A stretch of 64,000 nt of DNA from Murimonas intestini (GTDB lineage: Bacteria; Bacillota; Clostridia; Lachnospirales; Lachnospiraceae). Both the position numbers and the translations under genes were made by a program. The stretch covers positions 1 through 64,000 of the forward strand of contig QGGY01000009.1 in assembly GCA_003148945.1 (NCBI GenBank). Direction: 5' to 3'. The notes under the pieces were generated by a model. It saw nothing but the letters and a program-made list of their open reading frames with translations, ran no database searches and was not told where the DNA came from. Numbering within the stretch: position 1 is the first letter of the stretch; every line of letters starts with the position of its first letter. Below are positions 25,209-33,031 of this stretch, piece after piece.

Positions 25209-26390
25209 ATGCAGATTAAGTTTTCAGAGAAAACACAAATGTTTCAGGCCGGCATTTTTGCGGTATTGAATGAAAGGAAAGAGGAACTCCTGAATAAAGG
25301 AATGAAAATATACAATCTTTCTGTGGGGACGCCTGATTTTAAACCTGCGCCCCATGTGATGGAGGCCCTTACAAAGGCGTCCTCAGACCCTGAAAATTAT
25401 AAATACGCCCTGAAAGATAAAAGGGAGCTTCTGGATGCAGTATCAGATTTTTATATGGAGCGCTTTGGCGTGAGCCTGGACAGAGAAGAAATCATGTCTG
25501 TCAACGGCTCCCAGGAGGGAATGGCCCATTTTGCCTGGGCGCTGTGTGATCCGGGAGATATTGTCCTTGTACCGGATCCGGGATATCCCATATTTTCTGC
25601 CGGTCCTCTGCTGTGCGGGGCCAAAACGGTGCCGTATCCCCTTTACAGGGAGAATGGTTATCTGCCCAGGCTGTCAGAAATACCTGAGGAGACGGCCAGG
25701 GCTGCTAAGTTTATGATAGTCTCCTATCCGCTGAATCCTGTGTGTGTGACAGCGCCGGACAGCTTCTATAAAGAGCTGATATCATTTGCCAGGGAATATG
25801 AGATTGTGATCCTGCATGATAACGCATATTCTGATATTGTGTACGGCGGCAGAACCGGCGGCTCTTTTTTGGCACATGAAGGGGCCAAGGAGGTGGGGGT
25901 AGAATTCTACTCACTCTCTAAATCGTATAATCTGACAGGCGCCAGGATCTCTTTCGTGGTGGGCAATAAGGAGATCGTCAGGACATTCAGGGATCTGCGC
26001 ACCCAGTTTGACTACGGGGTCTTTCTGCCAGTGCAGTATGCCGCCATTGCAGCCCTCAGAGGGCCGAAGGATGCTGTCAGGATGCAGCGGGAGGAGTATG
26101 AGAAAAGGAACCATGCACTCTGCCGGGGCCTGAGGGATATTGGCTGGGAAGTTCCGGACAGCCAGGGTACAATGTTTGTGTGGGCGCCGCTGCCGGAAGG
26201 TTATGAGAATTCCGAAAAATTTACTCTGGAACTGATGGAGCGTTCAGGAGTCATCTGCGTGCCGGGAAGCAGCTTTGGAAGCCTGGGCGAGGGATATGTC
26301 AGGTTTGCGCTTGTGCTGCCTGCTGAGGAGATGGAAAAGGCCGTACAGGCTGTCAGAGAGAGCGGTATACTGGATAAGGGGAGCAGATGA
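25209..26390 (+). CDS. PLP-dependent class I/II aminotransferase
   Basis: 393 residues of the aspartate aminotransferase fold. Visible landmarks are SVGTPDFKPAP near 36-46, the cofactor-binding VNGSQEGMAHFAWAL, PGYPIFSAG, YPLNPV with the conserved Asn, HDNAYSDIVY and SLSKSYNLTGAR with the Schiff-base lysine at about 238. The pattern is close to LL-diaminopimelate aminotransferases and related alanine/aspartate enzymes; the exact substrate cannot be read. YPLNPV in place of the usual YPxNPT is a small variation. ATG 25209 follows GGAAAGGAAAG. It overlaps the acyltransferase frame at its end, so the two are probably coupled. Confidence 0.87.
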   Translation: MQIKFSEKTQMFQAGIFAVLNERKEELLNKGMKIYNLSVGTPDFKPAPHVMEALTKASSDPENYKYALKDKRELLDAVSDFYMERFGVSLDREEIMSVNGSQEGMAHFAWALCDPGDIVLVPDPGYPIFSAGPLLCGAKTVPYPLYRENGYLPRLSEIPEETARAAKFMIVSYPLNPVCVTAPDSFYKELISFAREYEIVILHDNAYSDIVYGGRTGGSFLAHEGAKEVGVEFYSLSKSYNLTGARISFVVGNKEIVRTFRDLRTQFDYGVFLPVQYAAIAALRGPKDAVRMQREEYEKRNHALCRGLRDIGWEVPDSQGTMFVWAPLPEGYENSEKFTLELMERSGVICVPGSSFGSLGEGYVRFALVLPAEEMEKAVQAVRESGILDKGSR

Positions 26391-26392
26391 TC

Positions 26393-27478
26393 ATGAGTGA
26401 ACAAAAGAACGGAACAAAAGGCAGAGTGAAAAGCAAAGATGCAGGCAGGAGCGCGGGCCTTGACATTGTCAGAAGCGCGGCAGTTTTTTTTGTTGTATCT
26501 GTGCATTTTTTCTATAATAATGGGTATTACAGCCAGGAGCTGGAAGGCGTAAACATGTTTCTGATGACAGCCATGAGGTGGCTGTTCTACTCATGTGTGC
26601 CTCTGTTTTTAATATTGTCGGGTTTCCTGATGAACAGGAAAAAACCGGATAAGGCATATTATATGAAGATATTCAGAATCCTGGGAGAATATCTGATGGC
26701 TTGCATCCTGTGTAATCTGTTTAAAACAGTCTGCCAGGACAAGGAACTGGATTTTGCGGGATGGATCTATTCTATCCTGGATTTCTCGGCAGCGCCGTAT
26801 TCCTGGTATGTCTCTATGTATACAGGGCTTTTCCTGCTGATACCGTTTCTGAATAAGGCTTACGGAGGGCCGGAAGTACCTAAAAAGCATAAGCAGATAC
26901 TTTTACTTTCTATGCTGTTCATCACAGCGCTTCCGGGGATCATTAATTATGAGCATTCATATCTTCCTGCATGGTGGCCGAGACTCTATCCATTTACATA
27001 TTACTTTATCGGCTGCTATCTGGCTGAATTCAGGTTAAAGCCGGCCAAGTGGAAGTGTGCCCTGGGAATTGCGGCCCTCTCTTTTGGACAGGCAGCTGTC
27101 AGCTTTATGACAGTAACTGATAAGAATAAATTCAACTGGAATTTTCCCTCGGGATATGGAGCGCTTCCCACAGTGGGGATAGCTGTCCTGGTATTTTTGA
27201 TGCTCTATCGGATAGAGATACATAACTGGCTGGTAAAGAAGATATTTTTTGTTGTCAGCGCCTGCTCACTGAGCATATATCTGCTGTCATGGATAGCTGA
27301 CCAGATCATCTATAAGCAGTTCAACCAGAAGGTGGCGTTTATACCTGATAAGCTGGGCTGGTATTTTGTGATTGTGCCTCTTGTATTTGCAAGTACGCTG
27401 ATACCAGCATACTTATGCCATAAATTAGTGAATATTCCCGGCATTGCTTTAAAGCAGAGCCATAAACAGCAACGGTGA
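26393..27478 (+). CDS. Acyltransferase 3 family membrane protein
   Basis: About 361 residues with roughly ten predicted helices, typical of acyltransferase family 3 enzymes that move acetyl or other acyl groups onto cell-surface glycans or lipids. The N-terminal GLDIVRSAAVFFVVSVHFFY segment carries the R and H of the family's catalytic first helix, and LSGFLMNRKK follows the second helix. A basic leader of about 20 residues precedes the first helix. ATG 26393 gives a nine-base distance to AAGGGGAG. ATG 26387 is also possible. The target glycan is unknown, but the nearby GtrA-YfhO gene fits surface decoration. Confidence 0.85.
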   Translation: MSEQKNGTKGRVKSKDAGRSAGLDIVRSAAVFFVVSVHFFYNNGYYSQELEGVNMFLMTAMRWLFYSCVPLFLILSGFLMNRKKPDKAYYMKIFRILGEYLMACILCNLFKTVCQDKELDFAGWIYSILDFSAAPYSWYVSMYTGLFLLIPFLNKAYGGPEVPKKHKQILLLSMLFITALPGIINYEHSYLPAWWPRLYPFTYYFIGCYLAEFRLKPAKWKCALGIAALSFGQAAVSFMTVTDKNKFNWNFPSGYGALPTVGIAVLVFLMLYRIEIHNWLVKKIFFVVSACSLSIYLLSWIADQIIYKQFNQKVAFIPDKLGWYFVIVPLVFASTLIPAYLCHKLVNIPGIALKQSHKQQR

Positions 27479-27490
27479 ACAGGCAATATG

Positions 27491-27534
27491 TAACAGTTCA
27501 GCCGTCTGCCATTCAGCAGCCGTCTGAACTGTTA
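27491..27534. repeat. Inverted repeat after acyltransferase gene
   Basis: TAACAGTTCAG (27491-27501) and CTGAACTGTTA (27524-27534) are exact complements around a 22-base centre that can form a small inner hairpin. No T-run follows. It could act as a weak terminator or mRNA end stabiliser. Confidence 0.45.
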
Positions 27535-27564
27535 CGGCAGTATTGCCACTGGCAAAAAAGATGC

Positions 27565-27593
27565 TTGAATAAAAAAGACTTCTATTGTATTAT
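27565..27593 (+). promoter_or_regulatory. Promoter of murB-rapZ-whiA-HPr operon
   Basis: TTGAAT (27565-27570), 17-base spacer, TATTAT (27588-27593), 78 bases before murB. Confidence 0.7.
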
Positions 27594-27670
27594 TAATAAG
27601 GCATATCTTTAAGAAAAAGAAGGGCTGTGTTTTTAGCAGTCTTTAAAATAATTTAGATTGGGGAAAGTCA

Positions 27671-28585
27671 GTGAATCAGGATTTATGGAATCAGTTCTGC
27701 AGTATAGTAGGAAGTGACAACGCATATATCGATGAACCGATGAAAAAACATACAACGTTCAGGATCGGCGGACCTGCTGATTATTATATCATACCACACA
27801 GCAGAGAGGAGCTTATGCAGGTGATCAGTGCCTGCAGGGCAGGCGGTGAGGAATACTACATCCTTGGAAATGGAAGTAATCTTCTGGTTGGAGATAAAGG
27901 ATACCGGGGAACGGTCATCCAGCTGCTGAAGAATTTCAGCGATATCACATTGGAGGAAAATATGATCAGGGCCAGATCGGGAGCCCTTTTGTCCAGGATA
28001 GCAGCGAAAGCTTTGGAATACGGGCTTACAGGTTTTGAATTTGCGGCGGGCATCCCGGGTACTCTGGGAGGGGCAGTCGTGATGAATGCAGGAGCCTATG
28101 GCGGTGAGATGAAAGATGTCCTGGAGGAAGTCACAGTCCTGAGCCAGGAGGGAGAAGTTATTGTTCTCGGCAGGGATGAGCTGGACTTAGGATACAGGAC
28201 CAGCGCTGTGGCAAAGAAAAATTATATTGCACTGGAGGCTGTGATAGCCCTGGCGCCCGGAGATAAATTGAAGATCCGTCAGAGGATGGATGAACTGAAG
28301 GAAAAAAGAGTTTCAAAACAGCCCCTGGAATTTGCCAGTGCGGGCAGTACTTTTAAGAGGCCCGAAGGAAATTTTGCCGGAAAGCTTATTATGGAAGCTG
28401 GACTTGCCGGATTTTCAGTGGGAGATGCGCAGGTGTCTGAAAAGCACTGCGGTTTTGTGATAAACAGAGGAGATGCTGCGGCTTCAGATGTCAGAGAGCT
28501 TATGGCGGAGGTGGTCCGCAGAGTCAGGGAGCACTCGGGGATTACGCTTGAGCCGGAAGTGAAGATGTTGGGAGAATTCAAATGA
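27671..28585 (+). CDS. murB: UDP-N-acetylenolpyruvoylglucosamine reductase
   Basis: Cytoplasmic FAD enzyme of 304 residues that reduces UDP-GlcNAc-enolpyruvate to UDP-MurNAc for peptidoglycan. The FAD-binding part has RIGGPADYYI and LGNGSNLLV, then EFAAGIPGTLGGAVVMNAGAYGGEM. The proton-donor serine is in SAGSTFKRPEG, the type II (short) MurB arrangement, and CGFVINRGDA follows. The start is GTG at 27671 after TTGGGGAAAG. It overlaps rapZ by four bases (ATGA). This murB-first order is common in clostridia. Confidence 0.96.
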   Translation: MNQDLWNQFCSIVGSDNAYIDEPMKKHTTFRIGGPADYYIIPHSREELMQVISACRAGGEEYYILGNGSNLLVGDKGYRGTVIQLLKNFSDITLEENMIRARSGALLSRIAAKALEYGLTGFEFAAGIPGTLGGAVVMNAGAYGGEMKDVLEEVTVLSQEGEVIVLGRDELDLGYRTSAVAKKNYIALEAVIALAPGDKLKIRQRMDELKEKRVSKQPLEFASAGSTFKRPEGNFAGKLIMEAGLAGFSVGDAQVSEKHCGFVINRGDAAASDVRELMAEVVRRVREHSGITLEPEVKMLGEFK

Positions 28586-29439
28586 GATTTGTCATTGTGA
28601 CAGGTATGTCAGGAGCAGGGAAAAGTACAACGCTGAAGATGCTGGAAGATATGGGCTATTTTTGCGTAGACAATCTTCCGATTCCTCTTCTGGAGAAATT
28701 TGCCCATCTGGCATGCACTCCGGGGAACGAGATTGAAAAAGCTGCCATGGGTGTAGATATCAGAAGCGGCGTTGCTTTAAGCGAGATGGAAAAAATCCTG
28801 GAGAAGATGACTTTGACAGGGATCAAGCATGAGATCCTGTTTCTGGATGCCTCAGATGAGGTGCTGGTTAAGAGGTACAAGGAGACAAGGAGGAGCCACC
28901 CGCTGGCCAAGGCGGGCAGGGTGGACCAGGGAATCGCCCAGGAAAGGAAGAAGCTTGCCTTTCTGAAAAAGCATGCAGATTATATTATTGATACAAGCCA
29001 GCTGCTCACAAGAGAACTGAATGTGGAGCTGGATAAGATATTTGTAAAAAATGAAGAGTTTAAGAATCTTGTGATTACTGTCCTTTCTTTCGGATTTAAG
29101 TATGGGATTCCAAGTGATTCTGATTTAGTATTTGATGTGAGATTCCTGCCCAACCCGTTTTATATCGATGCTCTGCGCAGTAAAACGGGAAATGACAGGG
29201 AAGTTCAGGACTATGTGATGGGTTTTGACCTTACAAAGACATTCTTAAGTAAGCTGACTGATATGGTAGAGTTTTTGATACCCAACTATGTGCTGGAGGG
29301 AAAGAACCAGCTGGTGATTAGTATAGGCTGTACAGGCGGTAAGCACCGTTCAGTGACTCTGGCGAACAAGCTCTATGAATGTCTGAATGGACAGAAGGAA
29401 TACGGGGTCAAGATTGAGCACAGAGATATAAGCAGATGA
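28582..29439 (+). CDS. rapZ: RapZ/YvcJ nucleotide-binding protein
   Basis: 285 residues, P-loop ATPase/GTPase family. Walker A GMSGAGKSTTLK is at about 8-19. The family tail has FLIPNY, ISIGCTGGKHRSV and ends in HRDI. In E. coli RapZ steers decay of a small RNA controlling GlmS, and in Bacillus YvcJ affects competence, so the role in clostridia is not settled. It overlaps murB by four bases and lies 10 bases before whiA. The yvcK gene that separates rapZ and whiA in Bacillus is absent here. Confidence 0.95.
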   Translation: MRFVIVTGMSGAGKSTTLKMLEDMGYFCVDNLPIPLLEKFAHLACTPGNEIEKAAMGVDIRSGVALSEMEKILEKMTLTGIKHEILFLDASDEVLVKRYKETRRSHPLAKAGRVDQGIAQERKKLAFLKKHADYIIDTSQLLTRELNVELDKIFVKNEEFKNLVITVLSFGFKYGIPSDSDLVFDVRFLPNPFYIDALRSKTGNDREVQDYVMGFDLTKTFLSKLTDMVEFLIPNYVLEGKNQLVISIGCTGGKHRSVTLANKLYECLNGQKEYGVKIEHRDISR

Positions 29440-29449
29440 GAGGTGGCAT

Positions 29450-30397
29450 ATGTCCTTTTCAAGCGAGGTAAAAGAAGAACTGTCCAGGCAGCTGTCCACA
29501 GCAAGGCACTGCCAGATAGCCGAGATAGCAGCTATCATAAGCATGTGCGGAGGGATCACTATTTCTGCGAAAGACAGATACTGCCTGAAAATCCAGACAG
29601 AAAATGTGGCAGTTTCAAGAAAGTACTTTACATTATTGAAAAAAACATTTAATATATGTACTGAGGTCTCGATTAAGCAGCATGTCAGCCAGAAGAAAAG
29701 CCGTACATACATGGTCCTTATTAAAAGCCATGAGGATACTATGCGTGTACTGCAGGCAGCGAAGCTGATAGGGAAAGATATGGAGATCGGTGAGGACTTT
29801 TCTGCCGTAAGTAACGTGGTAGTGCAGAATGCCTGCTGCAGAAGGGCATTTATAAGAGGAGCGTTTCTGGCAGCCGGATCAATCAGCGCACCTGAAAAGT
29901 TCTATCATTTTGAGATCGTCTGTATGTCAGTATATAAAGCAGAACAGCTGCAGGCAATCATTAATACCTTTGATATTGATGCAAAGATAGTGCAGAGAAA
30001 GAAGTACTATGTTGTATATATCAAAGAGGGAGCCCAGATCGTGGAAATCCTGAATGTGATGGAAGCACATGTGGCTCTGATGAATCTGGAGAATGTCCGT
30101 ATCCTGAAGGAAATGCGCAACAGCGTGAACCGCCAGGTGAACTGTGAGACGGCCAATATCAATAAGACGGTAAATGCGGCGGTTAAGCAGATCGAGGATA
30201 TTCAATATATACAGTCTACGATTGGGTTTGATTCTTTGTCCGAAGGCCTTGAGGATGTTGCAAGGCTGCGGCTGGAGCAGCCCGAAGCCACCTTAAAAGA
30301 GCTAGGTATGATGCTGACACCACAGGTAGGAAAATCAGGTGTGAATCATAGATTGAGAAAGTTAAGCAACTTAGCAGATGAGCTTAGAGGAAAGTAA
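29450..30397 (+). CDS. whiA: WhiA sporulation/cell-division regulator
   Basis: 315 residues. The N-terminal part (about 1-210) has the LAGLIDADG homing-endonuclease fold without nuclease residues, visible around RRAFIRGAFLAAGSISAPEKFYHFE, and the C-terminal helix-turn-helix carries LKELGMMLTPQVGKSGVNHRLRKL. In Streptomyces WhiA controls sporulation, and in Bacillus it affects division and chromosome arrangement. ATG 29450 follows GAGAGGTGG. It is part of the murB-rapZ-whiA-HPr operon with 10- and 15-base gaps. Confidence 0.96.
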   Translation: MSFSSEVKEELSRQLSTARHCQIAEIAAIISMCGGITISAKDRYCLKIQTENVAVSRKYFTLLKKTFNICTEVSIKQHVSQKKSRTYMVLIKSHEDTMRVLQAAKLIGKDMEIGEDFSAVSNVVVQNACCRRAFIRGAFLAAGSISAPEKFYHFEIVCMSVYKAEQLQAIINTFDIDAKIVQRKKYYVVYIKEGAQIVEILNVMEAHVALMNLENVRILKEMRNSVNRQVNCETANINKTVNAAVKQIEDIQYIQSTIGFDSLSEGLEDVARLRLEQPEATLKELGMMLTPQVGKSGVNHRLRKLSNLADELRGK

Positions 30398-30412
30398 GGA
30401 GGAGCATTATTT

Positions 30413-30667
30413 ATGAAAAAGAAACCAATTACCATTCAGATTGCAAGCGGTCTTGAGGCGAGGCCTGTAGCTTTACTTGTACAGGTGGCAAGCCAGTTTG
30501 AGAGTGACATTTATGTAGAATCTGGAGAAAAAAAGGTTAATGCCAAGAGTATTATGGGAATGATGACCCTGGGTCTCATAGAGGGTGAGAATATCACTGT
30601 CACTGCGAACGGCGGCGATGAAGAGTATGCGCTGGAGAAGATTGAAGAATTTTTAAGCGGCAGATAG
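30413..30667 (+). CDS. Crh-like HPr protein lacking the phosphorylatable His15
   Basis: 84 residues, the exact size and fold of HPr. The active-site sequence is SGLEARPVALL with Glu at position 15 where HPr has the histidine phosphorylated by enzyme I. The regulatory Ser46 is intact in NAKSIMGMMTLG. This is the pattern of Crh, which in Bacillus serves carbon catabolite repression through HPr kinase but not sugar transport. Bacillus crh also lies in the yvcJ-yvcK-whiA cluster, so position supports the call. Start ATG 30413 follows AAGGAGGAG. Ser46 phosphorylation is expected, not shown. Confidence 0.9.
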   Translation: MKKKPITIQIASGLEARPVALLVQVASQFESDIYVESGEKKVNAKSIMGMMTLGLIEGENITVTANGGDEEYALEKIEEFLSGR

Positions 30668-30670
30668 GAT
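30642..30670 (+). promoter_or_regulatory. Candidate promoter of the TPP-riboswitch operon
   Basis: TTGAAG (30642-30647), 17-base spacer, TAGGAT (30665-30670), placed inside the 3' end of the HPr-like gene and about 40 bases before the riboswitch. No better promoter is seen in the short gap. Confidence 0.45.
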
Positions 30671-30706
30671 GCCTTCTGGGAATCCCGGAAGCTGAAAATT
30701 TAAATA

Positions 30707-30802
30707 GAAAACACGGGGAGCCGGGAGAGCCTGGCTGAGAGTAAACTACCAGAATGTTTAGACCCATGACCTGATTTGGATAATGCCAACGTAGGGAGAA
30801 TA
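30707..30802 (+). promoter_or_regulatory. TPP riboswitch (THI element)
   Basis: Conserved blocks are visible in order: ACACGGGGAGCC, GGCTGAGAGTAAACTACC, GACCCATGACCTGATTTGGA and TAATGCCAACGTAGGGA. These match the thiamine pyrophosphate aptamer (P1-P5 arrangement). It precedes a strong terminator and the thiamine-type transporter genes, so TPP binding should switch the operon off at the transcription level. Confidence 0.95.
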
Positions 30803-30836
30803 GAGTGTTGATACATTATATTGTGTTTCATTCATT

Positions 30837-30871
30837 AAAAAGGACTTCTTCCAAGGCAGGAGGTCCTTTTT
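30837..30871 (+). terminator. Riboswitch-controlled terminator
   Basis: Arms AAAAAGGACTTC (30837-30848) and GAGGTCCTTTTT (30860-30871) pair with one G-U pair, ending in a T-run. It lies between the TPP aptamer and the first gene and is the likely expression platform. Confidence 0.85.
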
Positions 30872-30914
30872 AATGTTTATAAATAAAATAATTTCAAAAA
30901 AAAGGAGAATGAAT

Positions 30915-31223
30915 ATGAACGCAAGTGTAGCGATCCAGACATTGCCAAAGGCAGAAAATGATGAGGAATTGATCCGTATAGTTGATGAGGTGATCGATTA
31001 TATTAAAAGCACAGGCCTGAATTATTATGTGGGACCTTTTGAGACAGCTATTGAGGGGGACTATGACGAGCTCATGGATATTGTAAAGGAATGCCAGCAT
31101 ATAGCAATAAGGGCCGGAGCTCCCTCTGTGTCAGCTTATATCAAGGTTACCTATAAGCCGGAAGGAGATGTTCTGACAATTGAGAAAAAAGTCACAAAAC
31201 ATCATCAGCAGCAGGGCGAATAA
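30915..31223 (+). CDS. Thiamine-binding MTH1187/YkoF-type protein
   Basis: About 102 residues. It matches the thiamine-binding superfamily PF01910 (MTH1187/YkoF, former DUF77), a small ferredoxin-like fold; the segment ASVAIQTLPK at the N-terminus, YIKSTGLNYYVGPFETAIEG and the ECQHIAIRAG helix are typical. Being the first gene after a TPP riboswitch supports a role in thiamine or precursor (HMP) handling. No signal peptide is present. The frame is open from 30873, but that start lies at the terminator. AAAGGAG at 30901-30907 selects ATG 30915. Its 3' end overlaps the permease frame. Confidence 0.88.
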   Translation: MNASVAIQTLPKAENDEELIRIVDEVIDYIKSTGLNYYVGPFETAIEGDYDELMDIVKECQHIAIRAGAPSVSAYIKVTYKPEGDVLTIEKKVTKHHQQQGE

Positions 31224-31974
31224 GAAGAATGGATTCGCTTCCAGGCTGCTTCCGTTTTCAGCCATAGCTGCAGTGCTTGTTATCTGGCAGACGGTCAGTA
31301 TGACAGGCCTGGTGCCGGAATTTATGCTTCCGTCCCCGGTGGGAGTAGCCAGGGCGTTTATCGGTGATTTTCCGCTGCTCATGTCTCATCTGTGGACATC
31401 CCTGGCAGAAGCATTTCTGGGACTGGGGTTAGGTATTCTTGTCGGGTTTCTGGCAGCATTGCTCATGGACAGCTTTGAGGGCTGCTACAGGGCATTCTAT
31501 CCTGTCATTGTCATCACACAGACGATTCCAACGATTGCCATAGCCCCGCTTCTTGTACTGTGGATGGGATATGATATAGCTCCGAAGGTCACCCTGATAG
31601 TGATCGTCACGTTTTTCCCGATCGCGGTGGGGCTCCTGGAAGGATTCCGCTCAGCGGATGAGGATGCCCTGCGTCTGCTGAAGGCTATGGGAGCAGGCAG
31701 GTGGCAGATTTTCAGATATGTAAAATTTCCCCAGGCTTTGAACAGCTTCTTTAGCAGCCTGCGTATTTCTGTATCTTACTCTGTAGTAGGCGCAGTGATC
31801 GCAGAGTGGCTGGGAGGCTATAAAGGGCTTGGGGTTTATATGACAAGAGTAAGGAGCGCTTATGCGTTTGACAAAATGTTTGCGGTGATCTTTTTGATAT
31901 CCGCTATCAGTCTCCTGCTTATGGGCTGTGTTACATTGCTGAGAAAGAAATGTATGCCCTGGGAGAAAAAATAA
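31180..31974 (+). CDS. Thiamine-precursor ABC transporter permease (ThiX-like)
   Basis: 264 residues, SsuC/TauC-like permease with about six helices. The EAA loop lies at EGFRSADEDALRLLKAMGAG. Start TTG 31180 overlaps the upstream gene by 44 bases. No ATG exists until residue 41, inside the first helix, so a non-ATG start with translational coupling is likely. The basic leader (RKKSQ, NKKNG) fits a cytoplasmic N-terminus. With the downstream binding protein and ATPase it forms an importer for hydroxymethylpyrimidine-type precursor, judged from the THI element and the NMT1-like partner. Confidence 0.87.
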   Translation: MRKKSQNIISSRANKKNGFASRLLPFSAIAAVLVIWQTVSMTGLVPEFMLPSPVGVARAFIGDFPLLMSHLWTSLAEAFLGLGLGILVGFLAALLMDSFEGCYRAFYPVIVITQTIPTIAIAPLLVLWMGYDIAPKVTLIVIVTFFPIAVGLLEGFRSADEDALRLLKAMGAGRWQIFRYVKFPQALNSFFSSLRISVSYSVVGAVIAEWLGGYKGLGVYMTRVRSAYAFDKMFAVIFLISAISLLLMGCVTLLRKKCMPWEKK

Positions 31975-32003
31975 ATTGACCAAGATTAAAGAGGAGGAAA
32001 CAC

Positions 32004-32993
32004 ATGAAAAAGAAAAAAATATTACTGACAGCGGCCCTGGCGGCTGCAGCAGTCCTGACAGGCAGCACGGGATTTAAAACAGAAGCTGCATCAAAAATAA
32101 CATTTGTTCTGGACTGGACTCCAAATACGAACCATACGGGATTATACATCGCCCAGGAAAAGGGGTATTTTGAAGAAGCAGGCCTGGAGGTGGAGATCGT
32201 GCAGCCGCCGGAAGACGGGGCTACGCTTATGGTGGCTTCAGGACAGGCCCAGTTCGGGGTAGATTTCCAGGACAGCATGGCTCCGGCTCTCTCAGGGGAC
32301 AGCGCGCTGCCGGTGACTGCAGTGGCGGCCGTGATACAGCATAATACATCGGGCATCATTTCCAGAAAAGGGGAAGGGATGGACAGGCCTAAAGGAATGG
32401 AGGAGCATACTTATGCCACCTGGGATCTTCCGGTAGAACAGGCAATGATAAAGAATGTGGTAGAAGGCGACGGCGGGGATTTCAGCAAAGTGGATATGAT
32501 CCCAAGTACAGTCACAGATGAGGTGAGCGCCCTTAAATCCAGGCAGGTGGATTCCATCTGGGTCTATTATGCATGGGGAGGCATTGCCACAGAGGTAAAT
32601 GACCTGGAGACTGACTATTTTGCTTTCTCAGATCTGAATCCGGTGTTTGACTACTATACTCCTGTAATTATTGCAAATAACGATTTTCTGAGTGAAGATC
32701 CGGAAACTGCCAAAGCATTCATGAGCGCATTGTCAAAGGGATATGAGGATGCCATAGCAGACCCCCAGGGTGCAGCGGAAATCCTCTGCAAAGCAGCTCC
32801 TGAGCTGGATAAAGCCATGGTGGAGGCAAGCCAGGAATATCTGGCAGACAAGTACCAGGCAGAAGCCGAAAAGTGGGGATATATTGATGCCGGGAGATGG
32901 AATGCTTTCTATAACTGGTTAAATGAAAATGAGCTTGTAACTGCTCCCATCCAGGAGAACACAGGCTTCTCTAATGATTATCTGCCGGAATGA
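32004..32993 (+). CDS. NMT1/THI5-like solute-binding protein (ThiY-like)
   Basis: 329 residues, periplasmic-binding-protein fold of the NMT1 family, with FVLDWTPNTNHTGLYIAQ near the mature N-terminus and QFGVDFQDSMAP. ThiY of this type binds formylaminopyrimidine. The signal peptide reads AAVLTGSTG, so the lipobox position has Ser21 (AGC) where ThiY lipoproteins have Cys. It is probably cut by signal peptidase I near EAA and released or held by the permease. ATG 32004 follows GAGGAGG. The change might be a sequence error of one base (TGC to AGC). Confidence 0.88.
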   Translation: MKKKKILLTAALAAAAVLTGSTGFKTEAASKITFVLDWTPNTNHTGLYIAQEKGYFEEAGLEVEIVQPPEDGATLMVASGQAQFGVDFQDSMAPALSGDSALPVTAVAAVIQHNTSGIISRKGEGMDRPKGMEEHTYATWDLPVEQAMIKNVVEGDGGDFSKVDMIPSTVTDEVSALKSRQVDSIWVYYAWGGIATEVNDLETDYFAFSDLNPVFDYYTPVIIANNDFLSEDPETAKAFMSALSKGYEDAIADPQGAAEILCKAAPELDKAMVEASQEYLADKYQAEAEKWGYIDAGRWNAFYNWLNENELVTAPIQENTGFSNDYLPE

Positions 32994-33031
32994 GAAGAGT
33001 CTGACGGCATAGAGACAAGGATGCAGAAAGT

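Noticed and set aside
27491-27534. Membership of this inverted repeat in the GTTACTG family
   Set aside because: The arms (TAACAGTTCAG) match only in part, and the orientation and following bases differ.
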